From: an uncultured Porphyromonadaceae bacterium
GTDB lineage: Bacteria; Bacteroidota; Bacteroidia; Bacteroidales; Muribaculaceae
Reading direction: 5' to 3'
DNA length: 14,441 nucleotides
Assembly (NCBI GenBank): GCA_900555165.1
Contig: USKE01000018.1
Coordinates: 1 to 14,441, forward strand
Program-made: the position numbers and the translations under genes
Notes under the pieces: model-generated
Databases searched by the model: none
Seen by the model: only the letters and a program-made list of their open reading frames with translations
Told to the model about the DNA's origin: nothing
Shown: piece after piece, positions 7,010-14,441 of the stretch
Numbering within the stretch: the first letter of the stretch is position 1
Layout of the letters: every line of letters begins with the position of its first letter

Positions 7010-7486
7010 ATGAGAAAAGCTAAACCAAAGAAACGCCTGGTCCTGCCCGATCCCGTGTTTCATGACGTGAAAGTTACCAAGTTCGTCAACCACCTGATGT
7101 ACGACGGTAAGAAAAACACCGCTTTCACAATCTTCTACTCGGCACTTGAGACCGTGAAGGCCAAGATGCAGAACGAGGAGAAAACCGCTCTCGAAATCTG
7201 GAAGAAAGCTCTCGAGAACGTTACCCCGCAGGTCGAGGTTAAGTCGCGCCGTGTAGGTGGCGCAACTTTCCAGGTTCCTACCGAGATCCGTCCCGACCGC
7301 AAAGAGTCGATATCAATGAAAAACCTTATCAACTACGCCCGCAAACGTGGCGGCAAGACCATGTCTGACAAACTCGCTGCCGAGATCATGGATGCCTTCA
7401 ACGACCAGGGCGGTGCCTTCAAGCGCAAAGAGGATATGCACAAGATGGCCGAGGCCAACCGCGCATTCGCTCACTTCCGCTTCTAA
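7010..7486 (+). CDS. rpsG: 30S ribosomal protein S7
   Basis: Primary 16S rRNA-binding protein that nucleates the head of the small subunit and contacts the E-site tRNA. At 158 residues it has the usual length. Family marks include [15 protein letters not shown] near 25-39, [14 protein letters not shown] near 77-90, [17 protein letters not shown] near 109-125 and the C-terminal [12 protein letters not shown]. The ATG is preceded by A-rich DNA without an SD. It lies in the str order rpsL-rpsG-fusA. The 93-nt spacer to fusA (7487-7579) contains an AT-rich near-palindrome around 7513-7523 but no strong hairpin. Confidence 0.98.
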   Translation: MRKAKPKKRLVLPDPVFHDVKVTKFVNHLMYDGKKNTAFTIFYSALETVKAKMQNEEKTALEIWKKALENVTPQVEVKSRRVGGATFQVPTEIRPDRKESISMKNLINYARKRGGKTMSDKLAAEIMDAFNDQGGAFKRKEDMHKMAEANRAFAHFRF

Positions 7487-7579
7487 AACCTCCGGCCTGC
7501 CGGCACGCACACATATATTATATAACGCGCGCACGAGGCGGTGCCAACAAGTTTTCATTGATTTCAAAACAGCTCTCAA

Positions 7580-9706
7580 ATGGCTAAACAAGACGAACAG
7601 TTAAAATATACGCGCAACATCGGCATCATGGCCCACATCGATGCCGGTAAGACCACCACGTCTGAGCGTATCCTTTTCTACACCGGTCTTACCCACAAGA
7701 TCGGCGAGGTTCACGATGGCGCCGCCACCATGGACTGGATGGAGCAGGAGCAGGAGCGTGGTATCACAATCACCTCGGCCGCTACCACCACTTTCTGGAA
7801 GTACGCCGGTGACAAATACAAGATCAACCTGATAGATACCCCGGGACACGTGGACTTCACCGTCGAGGTAGAGCGCTCGCTGCGCGTACTCGACGGCGCC
7901 GTGGCTACCTTCTGTGCCGTAGGCGGTGTGGAGCCACAGTCAGAGACCGTGTGGCGCCAGGCTGACAAATACAACGTGCCCCGTCTGGGTTACGTGAACA
8001 AGATGGACCGTTCGGGTGCCAACTTCTTCGAGGTAGTGCGCCAGATCAAGGATGTGCTCGGCGCAAATCCCTGTCCCATCCAGATTCCTATCGGTGCCGA
8101 GGAGACCTTCAAGGGCCTCGTCGACCTGATCACCATGAAGGCCATCTACTGGCACGACGAGACCATGGGTGCCGAGTACAACGTCGAGGAGATTCCCGCC
8201 AACCTCCAGGCCGAGGCCGAGGAGTGGCGTGACAAGATGCTCGAGAAAATCGCCGAGTTCGACGACGAACTCATGGAGAAATACTTCGACGACCCCTCGA
8301 CCATCACCCCCGACGAGATCCGCCGCGCCCTCCGCGCCGCTACCCTGAAAATGGAGATCGTGCCCATGACCTGCGGTTCGTCGTTCAAGAACAAAGGCGT
8401 GCAGTGCCTGCTCGACAACGTCTGCGCTTACCTGCCCAGCCCCGTTGACGCCGGTGCCGTCGAAGGTCACGCCATCGACGATCCCGACAAGGTCGAGACC
8501 CGTGAGCCGTCGCCCGAGGCACCCATGTGCGCCCTGGCGTTCAAGATCGCTACCGACCCCTATGTAGGCCGTCTCACATTCTTCCGCGTCTACTCGGGCG
8601 ACGTTGTTGCCGGCTCGTACGTGCTCAACGCCCGTTCTGATAAGAAAGAGCGTGTTTCGCGTCTGTTCCAGATGCACTCGAACAAGCAGAACCCGATGGA
8701 GAAGATCGGCTGCGGCGATATCGGCGCCGGCGTCGGTTTCAAGGATATCCGCACAGGTGATACCCTCTGCGACGAGAACCACCCCATCGTGCTTGAGGCC
8801 ATGGAGTTCCCCGATCCCGTGATTGGTATCGCCGTGGAGCCCAAGACCCAGAAAGACCTCGACAAGCTCGGCGTCGGCCTGCAGAAATTGGCCGAGGAGG
8901 ATCCTACCTTCCGCGTCGAGACCAACGAGGAGACCGGCCAGACCGTCATCTCGGGTATGGGCGAGCTTCACCTCGACATCATCATCGACCGTCTGAAACG
9001 CGAGTTCAAGGTAGAGTGCAACCAGGGTCGTCCCCAGGTTACATACAAAGAGGCCATCACCAAACCCGTCGAGCTCCGCGAGGTATTCAAGAAACAGACC
9101 GGTGGCCGCGGTAAGTTCGCCGACATCATCGTGCGCATCGAACCCGTGGACGAAGGCTTTGAAGGTTCGCTCCAGTTCGTCGACGAGGTCAAGGGCGGTA
9201 ACATCCCCAAGGAGTTCATCCCCTCGATCCAGAAGGGTTTCACCACAGCTATGAAGAACGGCGTGCTCGCCGGCTACCCCGTGGAGAAACTCAAGGTGAC
9301 CGTGCTCGACGGCTCGTTCCACCCCGTCGACTCAGATCAGCTCTCGTTCGAGCTCTGCGCCATCCAGGCATTCAAGAAGGGTTCGGAGAAGGCAGGCCCC
9401 GTGCTGATGGAGCCCATCATGAAGGTTGAGGTCGTAACCCCCGAGGAATCGATGGGTGACGTGATCTCTGACCTCAACAAGCGCCGCGGCCAGGTAGAGG
9501 GCATGGAGACAGCCCGCTCGGGCGCCCGCATCGTGAAGGCACAGGCCCCGCTGGCCGAGATGTTCGGCTATGTGACCGCCCTGCGTACCATCACCTCGGG
9601 TCGCGCCACCTCGACCATGACCTTCAGCCACTACAGCGAGGTAAGCTCGTCGATCGCCAAGGCCGTGCTCACCGAGTGCCAGGGCCGTGTGGATCTCGTG
9701 AAATAA
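7580..9706 (+). CDS. fusA: Elongation factor G
   Basis: Translational GTPase that moves tRNAs and mRNA through the ribosome and, with recycling factor, splits ribosomes. The 708 residues cover all five domains. The nucleotide-binding motifs are intact: AHIDAGKTT (18-26), switch [17 protein letters not shown] (86-93, with catalytic His90) and NKMD (140-143). The domain IV tip is present ([20 protein letters not shown], His581). Because the GTPase motifs are canonical, this is the housekeeping factor rather than the GTPase-deficient second EF-G known in Bacteroides. Strong C-ending codon bias suggests high expression. A tuf gene would follow in many phyla, but here rpsJ comes next after 136 nt. 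Confidence 0.98.
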   Translation: MAKQDEQLKYTRNIGIMAHIDAGKTTTSERILFYTGLTHKIGEVHDGAATMDWMEQEQERGITITSAATTTFWKYAGDKYKINLIDTPGHVDFTVEVERSLRVLDGAVATFCAVGGVEPQSETVWRQADKYNVPRLGYVNKMDRSGANFFEVVRQIKDVLGANPCPIQIPIGAEETFKGLVDLITMKAIYWHDETMGAEYNVEEIPANLQAEAEEWRDKMLEKIAEFDDELMEKYFDDPSTITPDEIRRALRAATLKMEIVPMTCGSSFKNKGVQCLLDNVCAYLPSPVDAGAVEGHAIDDPDKVETREPSPEAPMCALAFKIATDPYVGRLTFFRVYSGDVVAGSYVLNARSDKKERVSRLFQMHSNKQNPMEKIGCGDIGAGVGFKDIRTGDTLCDENHPIVLEAMEFPDPVIGIAVEPKTQKDLDKLGVGLQKLAEEDPTFRVETNEETGQTVISGMGELHLDIIIDRLKREFKVECNQGRPQVTYKEAITKPVELREVFKKQTGGRGKFADIIVRIEPVDEGFEGSLQFVDEVKGGNIPKEFIPSIQKGFTTAMKNGVLAGYPVEKLKVTVLDGSFHPVDSDQLSFELCAIQAFKKGSEKAGPVLMEPIMKVEVVTPEESMGDVISDLNKRRGQVEGMETARSGARIVKAQAPLAEMFGYVTALRTITSGRATSTMTFSHYSEVSSSIAKAVLTECQGRVDLVK

Positions 9707-9728
9707 CCATACCGTAACAACCGGAGCC

Positions 9729-9761
9729 GGGGCGGGTCCGGGGCCGCGCCCGAGCCGCCCC
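9729..9761 (+). other. GC-rich stem-loop in the fusA-rpsJ spacer
   Basis: GGGGCGG (9729-9735) pairs perfectly with CCGCCCC (9755-9761). An inner GGGC (9741-9744) can pair with GCCC (9748-9751). The 136-nt spacer replaces the position where tuf often sits. After the stem the sequence turns AT-rich towards the rpsJ start, with no T-run immediately after the stem. Confidence 0.5.
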
Positions 9762-9842
9762 CGCACCGATTAAATAACAAACCGCCGCGCTGACAGCAAA
9801 TGATTCTTGACAGCCGGCACAAATTCAAATCAACTCAATAAA

Positions 9843-10148
9843 ATGAGCCAGAAAATCAGAATCAAACTGAAATCGTACGATCACAACCTCGTCGACAAGT
9901 CGGCCGAGAAGATCGTAAAGACCGTTAAGGCCACCGGCGCCGTGATCTCGGGTCCCATACCCCTGCCCACCCACAAGCGCATCTTCACTGTCAACCGCTC
10001 GACCTTCGTCAACAAGAAGTCGCGCGAGCAGTTCCAGCTCTCGTCGTTCAAGCGCCTTATCGACATCTACAACTCGACCGCCAAGACCGTCGACGCACTG
10101 ATGAAACTCGAGCTCCCCTCGGGCGTAGAGGTAGAGATCAAGGTCTGA
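9843..10148 (+). CDS. rpsJ: 30S ribosomal protein S10
   Basis: Small-subunit head protein, also the NusE partner of NusB in transcription antitermination. The chosen start at 9843 gives [20 protein letters not shown] and 101 residues, matching the family. The frame is open to an upstream ATG at 9807, but the extra 12 residues are not part of the S10 family and the A-rich leader CAACTCAATAAA directly precedes 9843. Conserved [17 protein letters not shown] (near 39-55) and a KSREQFQL segment are present. It heads the S10 cluster joined to the str genes. Confidence 0.97.
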   Translation: MSQKIRIKLKSYDHNLVDKSAEKIVKTVKATGAVISGPIPLPTHKRIFTVNRSTFVNKKSREQFQLSSFKRLIDIYNSTAKTVDALMKLELPSGVEVEIKV

Positions 10149-10204
10149 TTTCAGAACAACAAAACCAACGAATCACAACAACAACCAGAAGGCCCGATGA
10201 CCGG

Positions 10205-10236
10205 CCGCTGCGCCACGGGGCGCACGCTCTGCGGCG
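10205..10236 (+). other. Compound stem-loop in the rpsJ-rplC spacer
   Basis: GCCGC (10205-10209) and GCGGC (10232-10236) enclose a second stem, TGCGCC-ACGG-GGCGCA (10210-10225), with a 6-nt bulge on one side. An outer AGGCC/GGCCT pair (10191-10195 with 10251-10255) may add to it. Closer to rplC, GGTTAT (10245-10250) and ATAAACC (10256-10262) could form a bulged hairpin ending 7 nt before the start codon. Confidence 0.5.
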
Positions 10237-10269
10237 CGATGCAGGTTATGGCCTATAAACCAAACTGAA

Positions 10270-10887
10270 ATGCCAGGATTATTAGGAAAAAAAATCGGAA
10301 TGACATCCGTTTTCAGTGCCGACGGCAAGAACCTGCCGTGCACTGTTATCGAAGTAGGTCCTTGTGTTGTCTGCCAGGTTAAGACTGTAGAGACCGACGG
10401 CTATAACGCCCTCCAGCTCGGCTTCGAGGAGCAGAAAGAGAAACACTGCACCCAGCCTCAGCTCGGTCACTTCAAGAAAGCCGGCACAACTCCCAAGCGC
10501 CACTTGGCCGAGTTCAAAGGTTTTGACGGTGAGTACAAGCTGGGCGACACCATCACCGTCGACATGTTCAGCGAAGACGATTTCGTAGACATCGTGGGTA
10601 CCTCGAAAGGTAAAGGTTTCCAGGGCGTCGTTAAACGCCACGGTTTCGGCGGCGTGGGCCAGGCCACACACGGTCAGGACGACCGTCTGCGCGCCCCCGG
10701 TTCTATCGGTGCCTGCTCTTACCCCGCAAAGGTGTTCAAAGGCATGCGCATGGCCGGCCAGACCGGCAACGAGCGCGTGACCGTGCAGAACCTCCGCGTC
10801 GTTAAGGTTATCCCCGAATACAACCTGCTGATGATCAAGGGCTCGATCCCCGGTTCGAAAGGCTCCATTGTGATGATCGAAAAGTAA
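10270..10887 (+). CDS. rplC: 50S ribosomal protein L3
   Basis: Early-assembly 23S rRNA-binding protein near the peptidyl transferase centre, 205 residues, usual length. It begins [20 protein letters not shown] and has [18 protein letters not shown] (111-128), [16 protein letters not shown] (132-147) and [20 protein letters not shown] (156-175). At the loop where E. coli has the N5-methylated Gln150 (GSIGQNQTPGK), this protein reads [11 protein letters not shown], so the methyl-accepting glutamine is absent. The start codon follows CAAACTGAA with no SD. rplD follows after 25 nt. Confidence 0.98.
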   Translation: MPGLLGKKIGMTSVFSADGKNLPCTVIEVGPCVVCQVKTVETDGYNALQLGFEEQKEKHCTQPQLGHFKKAGTTPKRHLAEFKGFDGEYKLGDTITVDMFSEDDFVDIVGTSKGKGFQGVVKRHGFGGVGQATHGQDDRLRAPGSIGACSYPAKVFKGMRMAGQTGNERVTVQNLRVVKVIPEYNLLMIKGSIPGSKGSIVMIEK

Positions 10888-10912
10888 TTGTAAACCATCA
10901 GGATTCTACGAA

Positions 10913-11533
10913 ATGGAACTCGCTATATACAACATAAAAGGTGAGGACACCGGCCGCAAGGTCATCCTCAACGACGAGGTATTCGCCATCGACCCCAACG
11001 AGCACGCCATCTACCTCGATGTAAAACAGTACCTCGCCAACCAGCGCCAGGGTACCCACAAATCAAAAGAGCGCAGCGAAGTCTCGGGTTCTACCCGCAA
11101 GCTTCACAAGCAGAAAGGCGGCGGCGGCTCGCGTATCGGTGACATCAACTCGCCGGTTCTCGTCGGCGGTGGCCGTGTGTTCGGCCCCCGTCCCCGCGAC
11201 TATCGTTTCAAGCTCAACAAGAAACTCAAGGCTCTGGCCCGCAAGTCTGCCCTCTCGCAGAAAGCAGCCGACGGCCAGATCAAGATCGTAGAGGACTTCA
11301 CGTTCGAGGCTCCCAAGACAAAGCAGTATCTCGCTGTAGCCGACGCCCTCAAGGTAGCCGGTCTCAAGACCCTGCTCGTGTCTGAGAAAATCGACCGCAA
11401 CGTATTCCTCTCGGCCCGCAACGTGCCCAACACAAACATGATGAACGCCGCCGACGTCAACACATACGTGCTGATGAACAACAACGCGCTGGTGCTCACC
11501 GAAAGCGGTCTCGAGATCATCAACAAATTCTAA
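10913..11533 (+). CDS. rplD: 50S ribosomal protein L4
   Basis: Large-subunit protein lining the exit tunnel; in E. coli it also represses its own S10 operon, which is not known to hold here. The 206 residues are of usual length. The internal tunnel loop is present ([20 protein letters not shown] near 59-78), followed by [27 protein letters not shown]. The KGGGG form of this loop is, to my recollection, normal in Bacteroidales, not a resistance mutation. The C-terminal part ends [18 protein letters not shown]. It is tightly spaced: 25 nt from rplC and 22 nt to rplW. Confidence 0.98.
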   Translation: MELAIYNIKGEDTGRKVILNDEVFAIDPNEHAIYLDVKQYLANQRQGTHKSKERSEVSGSTRKLHKQKGGGGSRIGDINSPVLVGGGRVFGPRPRDYRFKLNKKLKALARKSALSQKAADGQIKIVEDFTFEAPKTKQYLAVADALKVAGLKTLLVSEKIDRNVFLSARNVPNTNMMNAADVNTYVLMNNNALVLTESGLEIINKF

Positions 11534-11555
11534 CCAACACGTCGAAACCGAAGAA

Positions 11556-11846
11556 ATGGAATTCTCAATTGAACCAATCGTAACGGAAGCCGCAACCCGG
11601 CTCACCGACAAGCTCAATCGCTATACCTTCCGCGTTTCGCCCGACGCCAACAAGTTCCAGATAAAGGACATGGTCGAGAAACTCTACGGCGTGAAGGTTG
11701 TCGAAGTCAACACCCAGGTTGTCCGCGGCAAGAACAAGGCCCGCTATACAAAGAGCGGCCTCCTGCGCGGCAAGACCGACAAATGGAAAAAGGCCTACAT
11801 CACCGTCGGTGAGGGCCAGACCATCGATTTCTACAGCAATCTCTAA
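11556..11846 (+). CDS. rplW: 50S ribosomal protein L23
   Basis: Protein at the exit of the peptide tunnel, docking site for trigger factor and SRP. The 96 residues start MEFSIEPIVTEAATRLTDK and carry YTFRVSPDANKFQIKDMVEKLYGVKVVEVNT, the central L23 signature, then a basic loop (GKNKARYTKSG) and KKAYITVGEGQTIDFY. Length and order rplD-rplW-rplB are typical. A long structured spacer of 217 nt follows it. Confidence 0.97.
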   Translation: MEFSIEPIVTEAATRLTDKLNRYTFRVSPDANKFQIKDMVEKLYGVKVVEVNTQVVRGKNKARYTKSGLLRGKTDKWKKAYITVGEGQTIDFYSNL

Positions 11847-11864
11847 AAACAACTAACGTCCGTG

Positions 11865-12005
11865 ATCCGGGAGTGCCCGGAAACAGGCACTCCCGGGTGC
11901 CGCGGCCGAGGCGGCGACAAGTGCGCCCCAAGCTATAGCGGCCGGCGCCGGCAGCCCCTACCGGGGCGCCACGCCACAGAGAAGGTCACTGCGCCGTCGG
12001 GCGCA
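11865..12005 (+). other. Array of GC-rich hairpins in the rplW-rplB spacer
   Basis: The 217-nt spacer (11847-12063) holds a series of stems. The strongest pairs 11865-11877 with 11886-11898, 13 bp with one T-G wobble around an 8-nt loop (CGGAAACA). It is followed by GCCGC/GCGGC (11899-11903 with 11911-11915), the perfect palindrome GCCGGCGCCGGC (11941-11952), GCCCC/GGGGC (11954-11958 with 11963-11967), and TGCGCC/GGCGCA (11990-11995 with 12000-12005). None is followed by a U-tract. No reading frame here looks like a protein. It could be a processing or stability element, a regulatory site, or a small RNA; the sequence alone does not decide. Confidence 0.6.
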
Positions 12006-12063
12006 TACTTCCCGCAGCGGCCCGGCTACCCCGCGGTCACGGACCACAGTCATCAACAAAAAA

Positions 12064-12891
12064 ATGGCAGTAAGAAAATTCAAGCCCACAACACCGGGGC
12101 AAAGACACAAAGTTATTGGCGTGTTCAAAGGAGCCATCACTGCTACCACGCCAGAAAAATCTCTTACAGTCGGTAAAAAGAGCTCTGGCGGCCGTAACTC
12201 CGAAGGCCACCTGACCACCCGCTACCTCGGCGGCGGTCACAAGCGCAAATACCGTATCATTGACTTTAAGAGAAACAAAGACGGTGTGCCCGCCGTAGTG
12301 AAGTCAATCGAGTACGATCCCAACCGTTCGGCCCGCATTGCCCTGCTTTACTACGTAGACGGTGCAAAAGCCTACATCATCGCACCCAACGGCTTAGAAG
12401 TTGGCCAGCAGGTTGTTTCAGGCGCAGAGGCCGCTCCCGAGATCGGCAACGCCCTTCCCCTTAACAAGATTCCCGTCGGTACGGTTGTTCACGCAATCGA
12501 GCTCCGTCCCGGCCAGGGCGCAGCCATGGCACGCTCGGCAGGCACTTTCGCCCAGCTCGTTTCGCGCGAGGGCGACTATGCCATCGTGAAACTCCCCTCG
12601 GGTGAGACCCGCAAGATCCTCGCCACATGCAAGGCTACCATCGGCGTGGTCGGCAACTCCGAGCACTCGCTCGAGCGCTCAGGTAAAGCAGGCCGCTCTC
12701 GCTGGCTCGGTCGCCGCCCCCACAACCGTGGCGTTGTAATGAACCCTGTCGATCACCCCATGGGTGGTGGCGAAGGCCGCGCTTCCGGCGGTCATCCCCG
12801 TTCGCGCAAGGGCCTTTACTCGAAGGGTCTCAAGACACGCTCGCCGAAGAAACTCTCGTCGAAGTATATCATCGAGCGTCGTAAAAAATAA
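12064..12891 (+). CDS. rplB: 50S ribosomal protein L2
   Basis: Core 23S rRNA-binding protein needed for subunit association and peptidyl transferase assembly. The 275 residues match the family. Present are [24 protein letters not shown] (41-64), [16 protein letters not shown] (150-165) and the C-terminal [16 protein letters not shown] (223-238), with the conserved His231 of the VDHP motif kept, while the next His of the E. coli DHPH motif is Met233 here. The ATG follows CATCAACAAAAAA without an SD. rpsS follows after 31 nt. Confidence 0.98.
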   Translation: MAVRKFKPTTPGQRHKVIGVFKGAITATTPEKSLTVGKKSSGGRNSEGHLTTRYLGGGHKRKYRIIDFKRNKDGVPAVVKSIEYDPNRSARIALLYYVDGAKAYIIAPNGLEVGQQVVSGAEAAPEIGNALPLNKIPVGTVVHAIELRPGQGAAMARSAGTFAQLVSREGDYAIVKLPSGETRKILATCKATIGVVGNSEHSLERSGKAGRSRWLGRRPHNRGVVMNPVDHPMGGGEGRASGGHPRSRKGLYSKGLKTRSPKKLSSKYIIERRKK

Positions 12892-12922
12892 TCGCTAACT
12901 TCTAAGAAACTCACATAAAAGC

Positions 12923-13192
12923 ATGAGTCGTTCACTTAAAAAAGGCCCGTTTATCTCGGTGAAGCTCGAGAAGAAGGTCAACGCCATGGAAGAATCAGGC
13001 AAGAAGGCTGTCATCAAGACCTGGAGCCGCGCCTCCATGATCGCCCCTGAATTCGTCGGCCACACCTTCGCCGTCCACAACGGCAACAAATTCATCCCGG
13101 TCTACGTAACCGAGAACATGGTAGGTCACAAGCTCGGCGAGTTCGCTCCCACCCGTACCTTCCGCGGCCATGCCGGCAACAAGAAAAAATAA
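12923..13192 (+). CDS. rpsS: 30S ribosomal protein S19
   Basis: Small-subunit head protein forming a pair with S13 near the A-site tRNA. The 89 residues start [15 protein letters not shown] and include [31 protein letters not shown] and [20 protein letters not shown], all family hallmarks. The gene follows rplB by 31 nt. Just after the stop codon, GATC-GAAA-GATC (13194-13205) can form a tiny stem with a GNRA-type loop. The rest of the 68-nt spacer to rplV is AT-rich and unremarkable. Confidence 0.98.
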   Translation: MSRSLKKGPFISVKLEKKVNAMEESGKKAVIKTWSRASMIAPEFVGHTFAVHNGNKFIPVYVTENMVGHKLGEFAPTRTFRGHAGNKKK

Positions 13193-13260
13193 TGATCGAA
13201 AGATCGCATGACTCGTTGACCGACAATTTTTCAAAACGATAAATACTCAATAAAAGCACA

Positions 13261-13674
13261 ATGGGTGTAAGAAAAAGAAACGCAGCTCAGGCCCGCAAAG
13301 AGGCTCAGAAAGAGATCTCTTTCGCCAAGCTGACCAACATACCGTCGTCGCCGCGCAAGATGCGTCTGGTGGCCGATCTGGTTCGCGGCAAGGAAGTCTT
13401 CCGCGCACTGGGCATCCTCAAGTTCTCAAACAAAGAGGCCGCTGCCCGCCTCGAGAAACTGCTCCGCTCGGCCATCGCCAACTGGGAGGCCAAGAACGAC
13501 CGCAAGGCCGAGAGCGGCGAGCTCTATATCTCGACTATCTTCGTTGACCCCGCCCCCATGCTGAAGCGCCTGCGCACAGCTCCCCAGGGCCGCGGTTACC
13601 GCATCCGCAAACGTGCCAACCACGTAACTCTCGTCGTTGACACAATTGATAAAGACACAACAATCAAAGACTGA
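13261..13674 (+). CDS. rplV: 50S ribosomal protein L22
   Basis: Large-subunit protein whose extended hairpin lines the exit tunnel. The 137 residues start [18 protein letters not shown], slightly longer at the N-terminus than the 110-residue E. coli form. [17 protein letters not shown] (28-44) and the tunnel hairpin [30 protein letters not shown] (97-126) are intact, with no macrolide-type deletion visible. Only two bases separate its stop from the rpsC ATG, so the two are probably translationally coupled. Confidence 0.97.
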   Translation: MGVRKRNAAQARKEAQKEISFAKLTNIPSSPRKMRLVADLVRGKEVFRALGILKFSNKEAAARLEKLLRSAIANWEAKNDRKAESGELYISTIFVDPAPMLKRLRTAPQGRGYRIRKRANHVTLVVDTIDKDTTIKD

Positions 13675-13676
13675 GC

Positions 13677-14426
13677 ATGGGACAGAAAGTAAATCCGATT
13701 AGCAACCGCCTCGGCGTTATCCGCGGCTGGGATTCCAACTGGTTCGGCGGCAAGAAGTACGGCGATACCCTCCTGGAAGACTCTAAGCTCCGCAAATACC
13801 TCAATGTCCGCCTGGCTAAGTCAAGCGTGTCGCGCATCGTCATCGAGCGCACCCTCAAGCTGATCACCATCACCGTGTGCACCTCGCGCCCGGGTCTGAT
13901 CATCGGCAAGGGCGGCTCTGAAGTCGACAAACTCAAGGAAGAGCTCAAGAAAATCACCGACAAGGATGTGCAGATCAACATCTTCGAGGTGCGCCGTCCC
14001 GAGCTCGACGCCCAGATCGTGGCATCGACCATCGCCCGCCAGATCGAAGGCAAGATCGCCTATCGCCGTGCTGTGAAGATGGCTGTCGCAGCCACCATGC
14101 GCTCAGGCGCCGAGGGCATCAAGGTGCAGGTATCAGGCCGCCTCAACGGCGCCGAGATGGCCCGCTCCGAGATGTTCAAGGAGGGCCGCACACCCCTGCA
14201 TACCCTGCGTGCCGACATCGACTACGCTCTCGTAGAGGCCCACACCAAAGTGGGTGTGATCGGCGTGAAGGTATGGATTTGCCGCGGCGAGGTTTACGGC
14301 AAGCGTGATCTTGCCCCCAACTTCACCCAGCAGGAGAAGGGCCCCCGCAGCCAGGGCGGCGAGCGCGGCGAACGCCGCCGCGGCGGTTTCCGCAAGCCCC
14401 GCAACTCGCAGGCTCCCCGCAACTGA
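13677..14426 (+). CDS. rpsC: 30S ribosomal protein S3
   Basis: Protein at the mRNA entry tunnel with helicase activity. The 249 residues contain the N-terminal [20 protein letters not shown], a KH domain with [12 protein letters not shown] (73-84), the mRNA-entry arginines in AYRRAVKMA (128-136) and the C-terminal domain [19 protein letters not shown] basic, low-complexity tail (218-249, rich in Gly, Arg and Gln) extends past the conserved fold. The gene starts 2 nt after rplV. The remaining 15 nt of the window hold no start codon; rplP is expected next. Confidence 0.98.
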   Translation: MGQKVNPISNRLGVIRGWDSNWFGGKKYGDTLLEDSKLRKYLNVRLAKSSVSRIVIERTLKLITITVCTSRPGLIIGKGGSEVDKLKEELKKITDKDVQINIFEVRRPELDAQIVASTIARQIEGKIAYRRAVKMAVAATMRSGAEGIKVQVSGRLNGAEMARSEMFKEGRTPLHTLRADIDYALVEAHTKVGVIGVKVWICRGEVYGKRDLAPNFTQQEKGPRSQGGERGERRRGGFRKPRNSQAPRN

Positions 14427-14441
14427 TATCCGTTTCGGCAG

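Noticed and set aside
7940..9322. Open frame of 460 codons on the minus strand, antisense to fusA
   Set aside because: It lies fully within the EF-G gene and arises from strong codon bias that leaves few stops on the opposite strand. The translation shows no recognisable domain.
9806..9815. TTCTTGACAG, resembling a sigma-70 type -35 box before rpsJ
   Set aside because: No matching downstream element is present and Bacteroidota use a different promoter consensus, which is absent here.
9807..9842. Upstream ATG that would add 12 residues to S10
   Set aside because: The extension is not in the S10 family, and the start at 9843 matches the family N-terminus and has the A-rich leader typical of this operon.
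11862..12176. 104-codon plus-strand frame over the rplW-rplB spacer and start of rplB
   Set aside because: It overlaps rplB in another frame and its unique part is translated hairpin DNA. No protein-like pattern is seen.

Overview
The window looks like chromosomal DNA of a Bacteroidota member, most likely Bacteroidales and possibly Muribaculaceae-like. The family-level guess is an inference. Three signs support the phylum. Each of the three transcription units whose upstream DNA is visible has a Bacteroidota promoter (TTTG, 18-20 nt, then TAnnTTTG). The ribosomal protein genes lack Shine-Dalgarno sequences and start after A-rich, G-poor leaders. The str and S10 gene clusters are joined with no tuf between them. 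The large secreted protein also ends in a type IX secretion-like tail.

Left part (1-5901, all minus strand). From right to left there is a 1146-residue secreted multi-module protein (GH64-like beta-1,3-glucanase domain, a carbohydrate-binding-like domain, two copies of a crystallin-like plus ricin-B-like module, and a C-terminal sorting-like domain). It is followed by a stem-loop terminator. Then comes a promoter driving a 507-residue membrane polyferredoxin with six [4Fe-4S] motifs and an internal twin-arginine-like segment. Last is thymidylate synthase thyA, which runs off the left edge with 218 residues visible. The polyferredoxin and thyA are 34 nt apart and probably co-transcribed.

Middle (5902-6405). 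This 504-nt divergent intergenic region holds a minus-strand promoter and hairpin leader for the secreted protein, three different short tandem repeat arrays, the plus-strand promoter of the ribosomal operon, and a GC-rich leader of about 165 nt before rpsL. I see no convincing gene in it.

Right part (6406-14441, all plus strand). rpsL, rpsG, fusA, rpsJ, rplC, rplD, rplW, rplB, rpsS, rplV and rpsC follow in the conserved order of the str and S10 clusters, and the operon continues beyond the right edge. All are full length with expected motifs. Their products are 30S and 50S proteins plus elongation factor G. Several spacers are unusually long for this operon (214, 93, 136, 121 and 217 nt) and most contain GC-rich stem-loops. 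The rplW-rplB spacer is the most striking, with a 13-bp stem followed by several smaller hairpins.

No new multi-gene system is evident. The items most worth a second look are the polyferredoxin's internal Tat-like motif, the architecture of the secreted glucanase-like protein, and the structured spacers inside the ribosomal operon.
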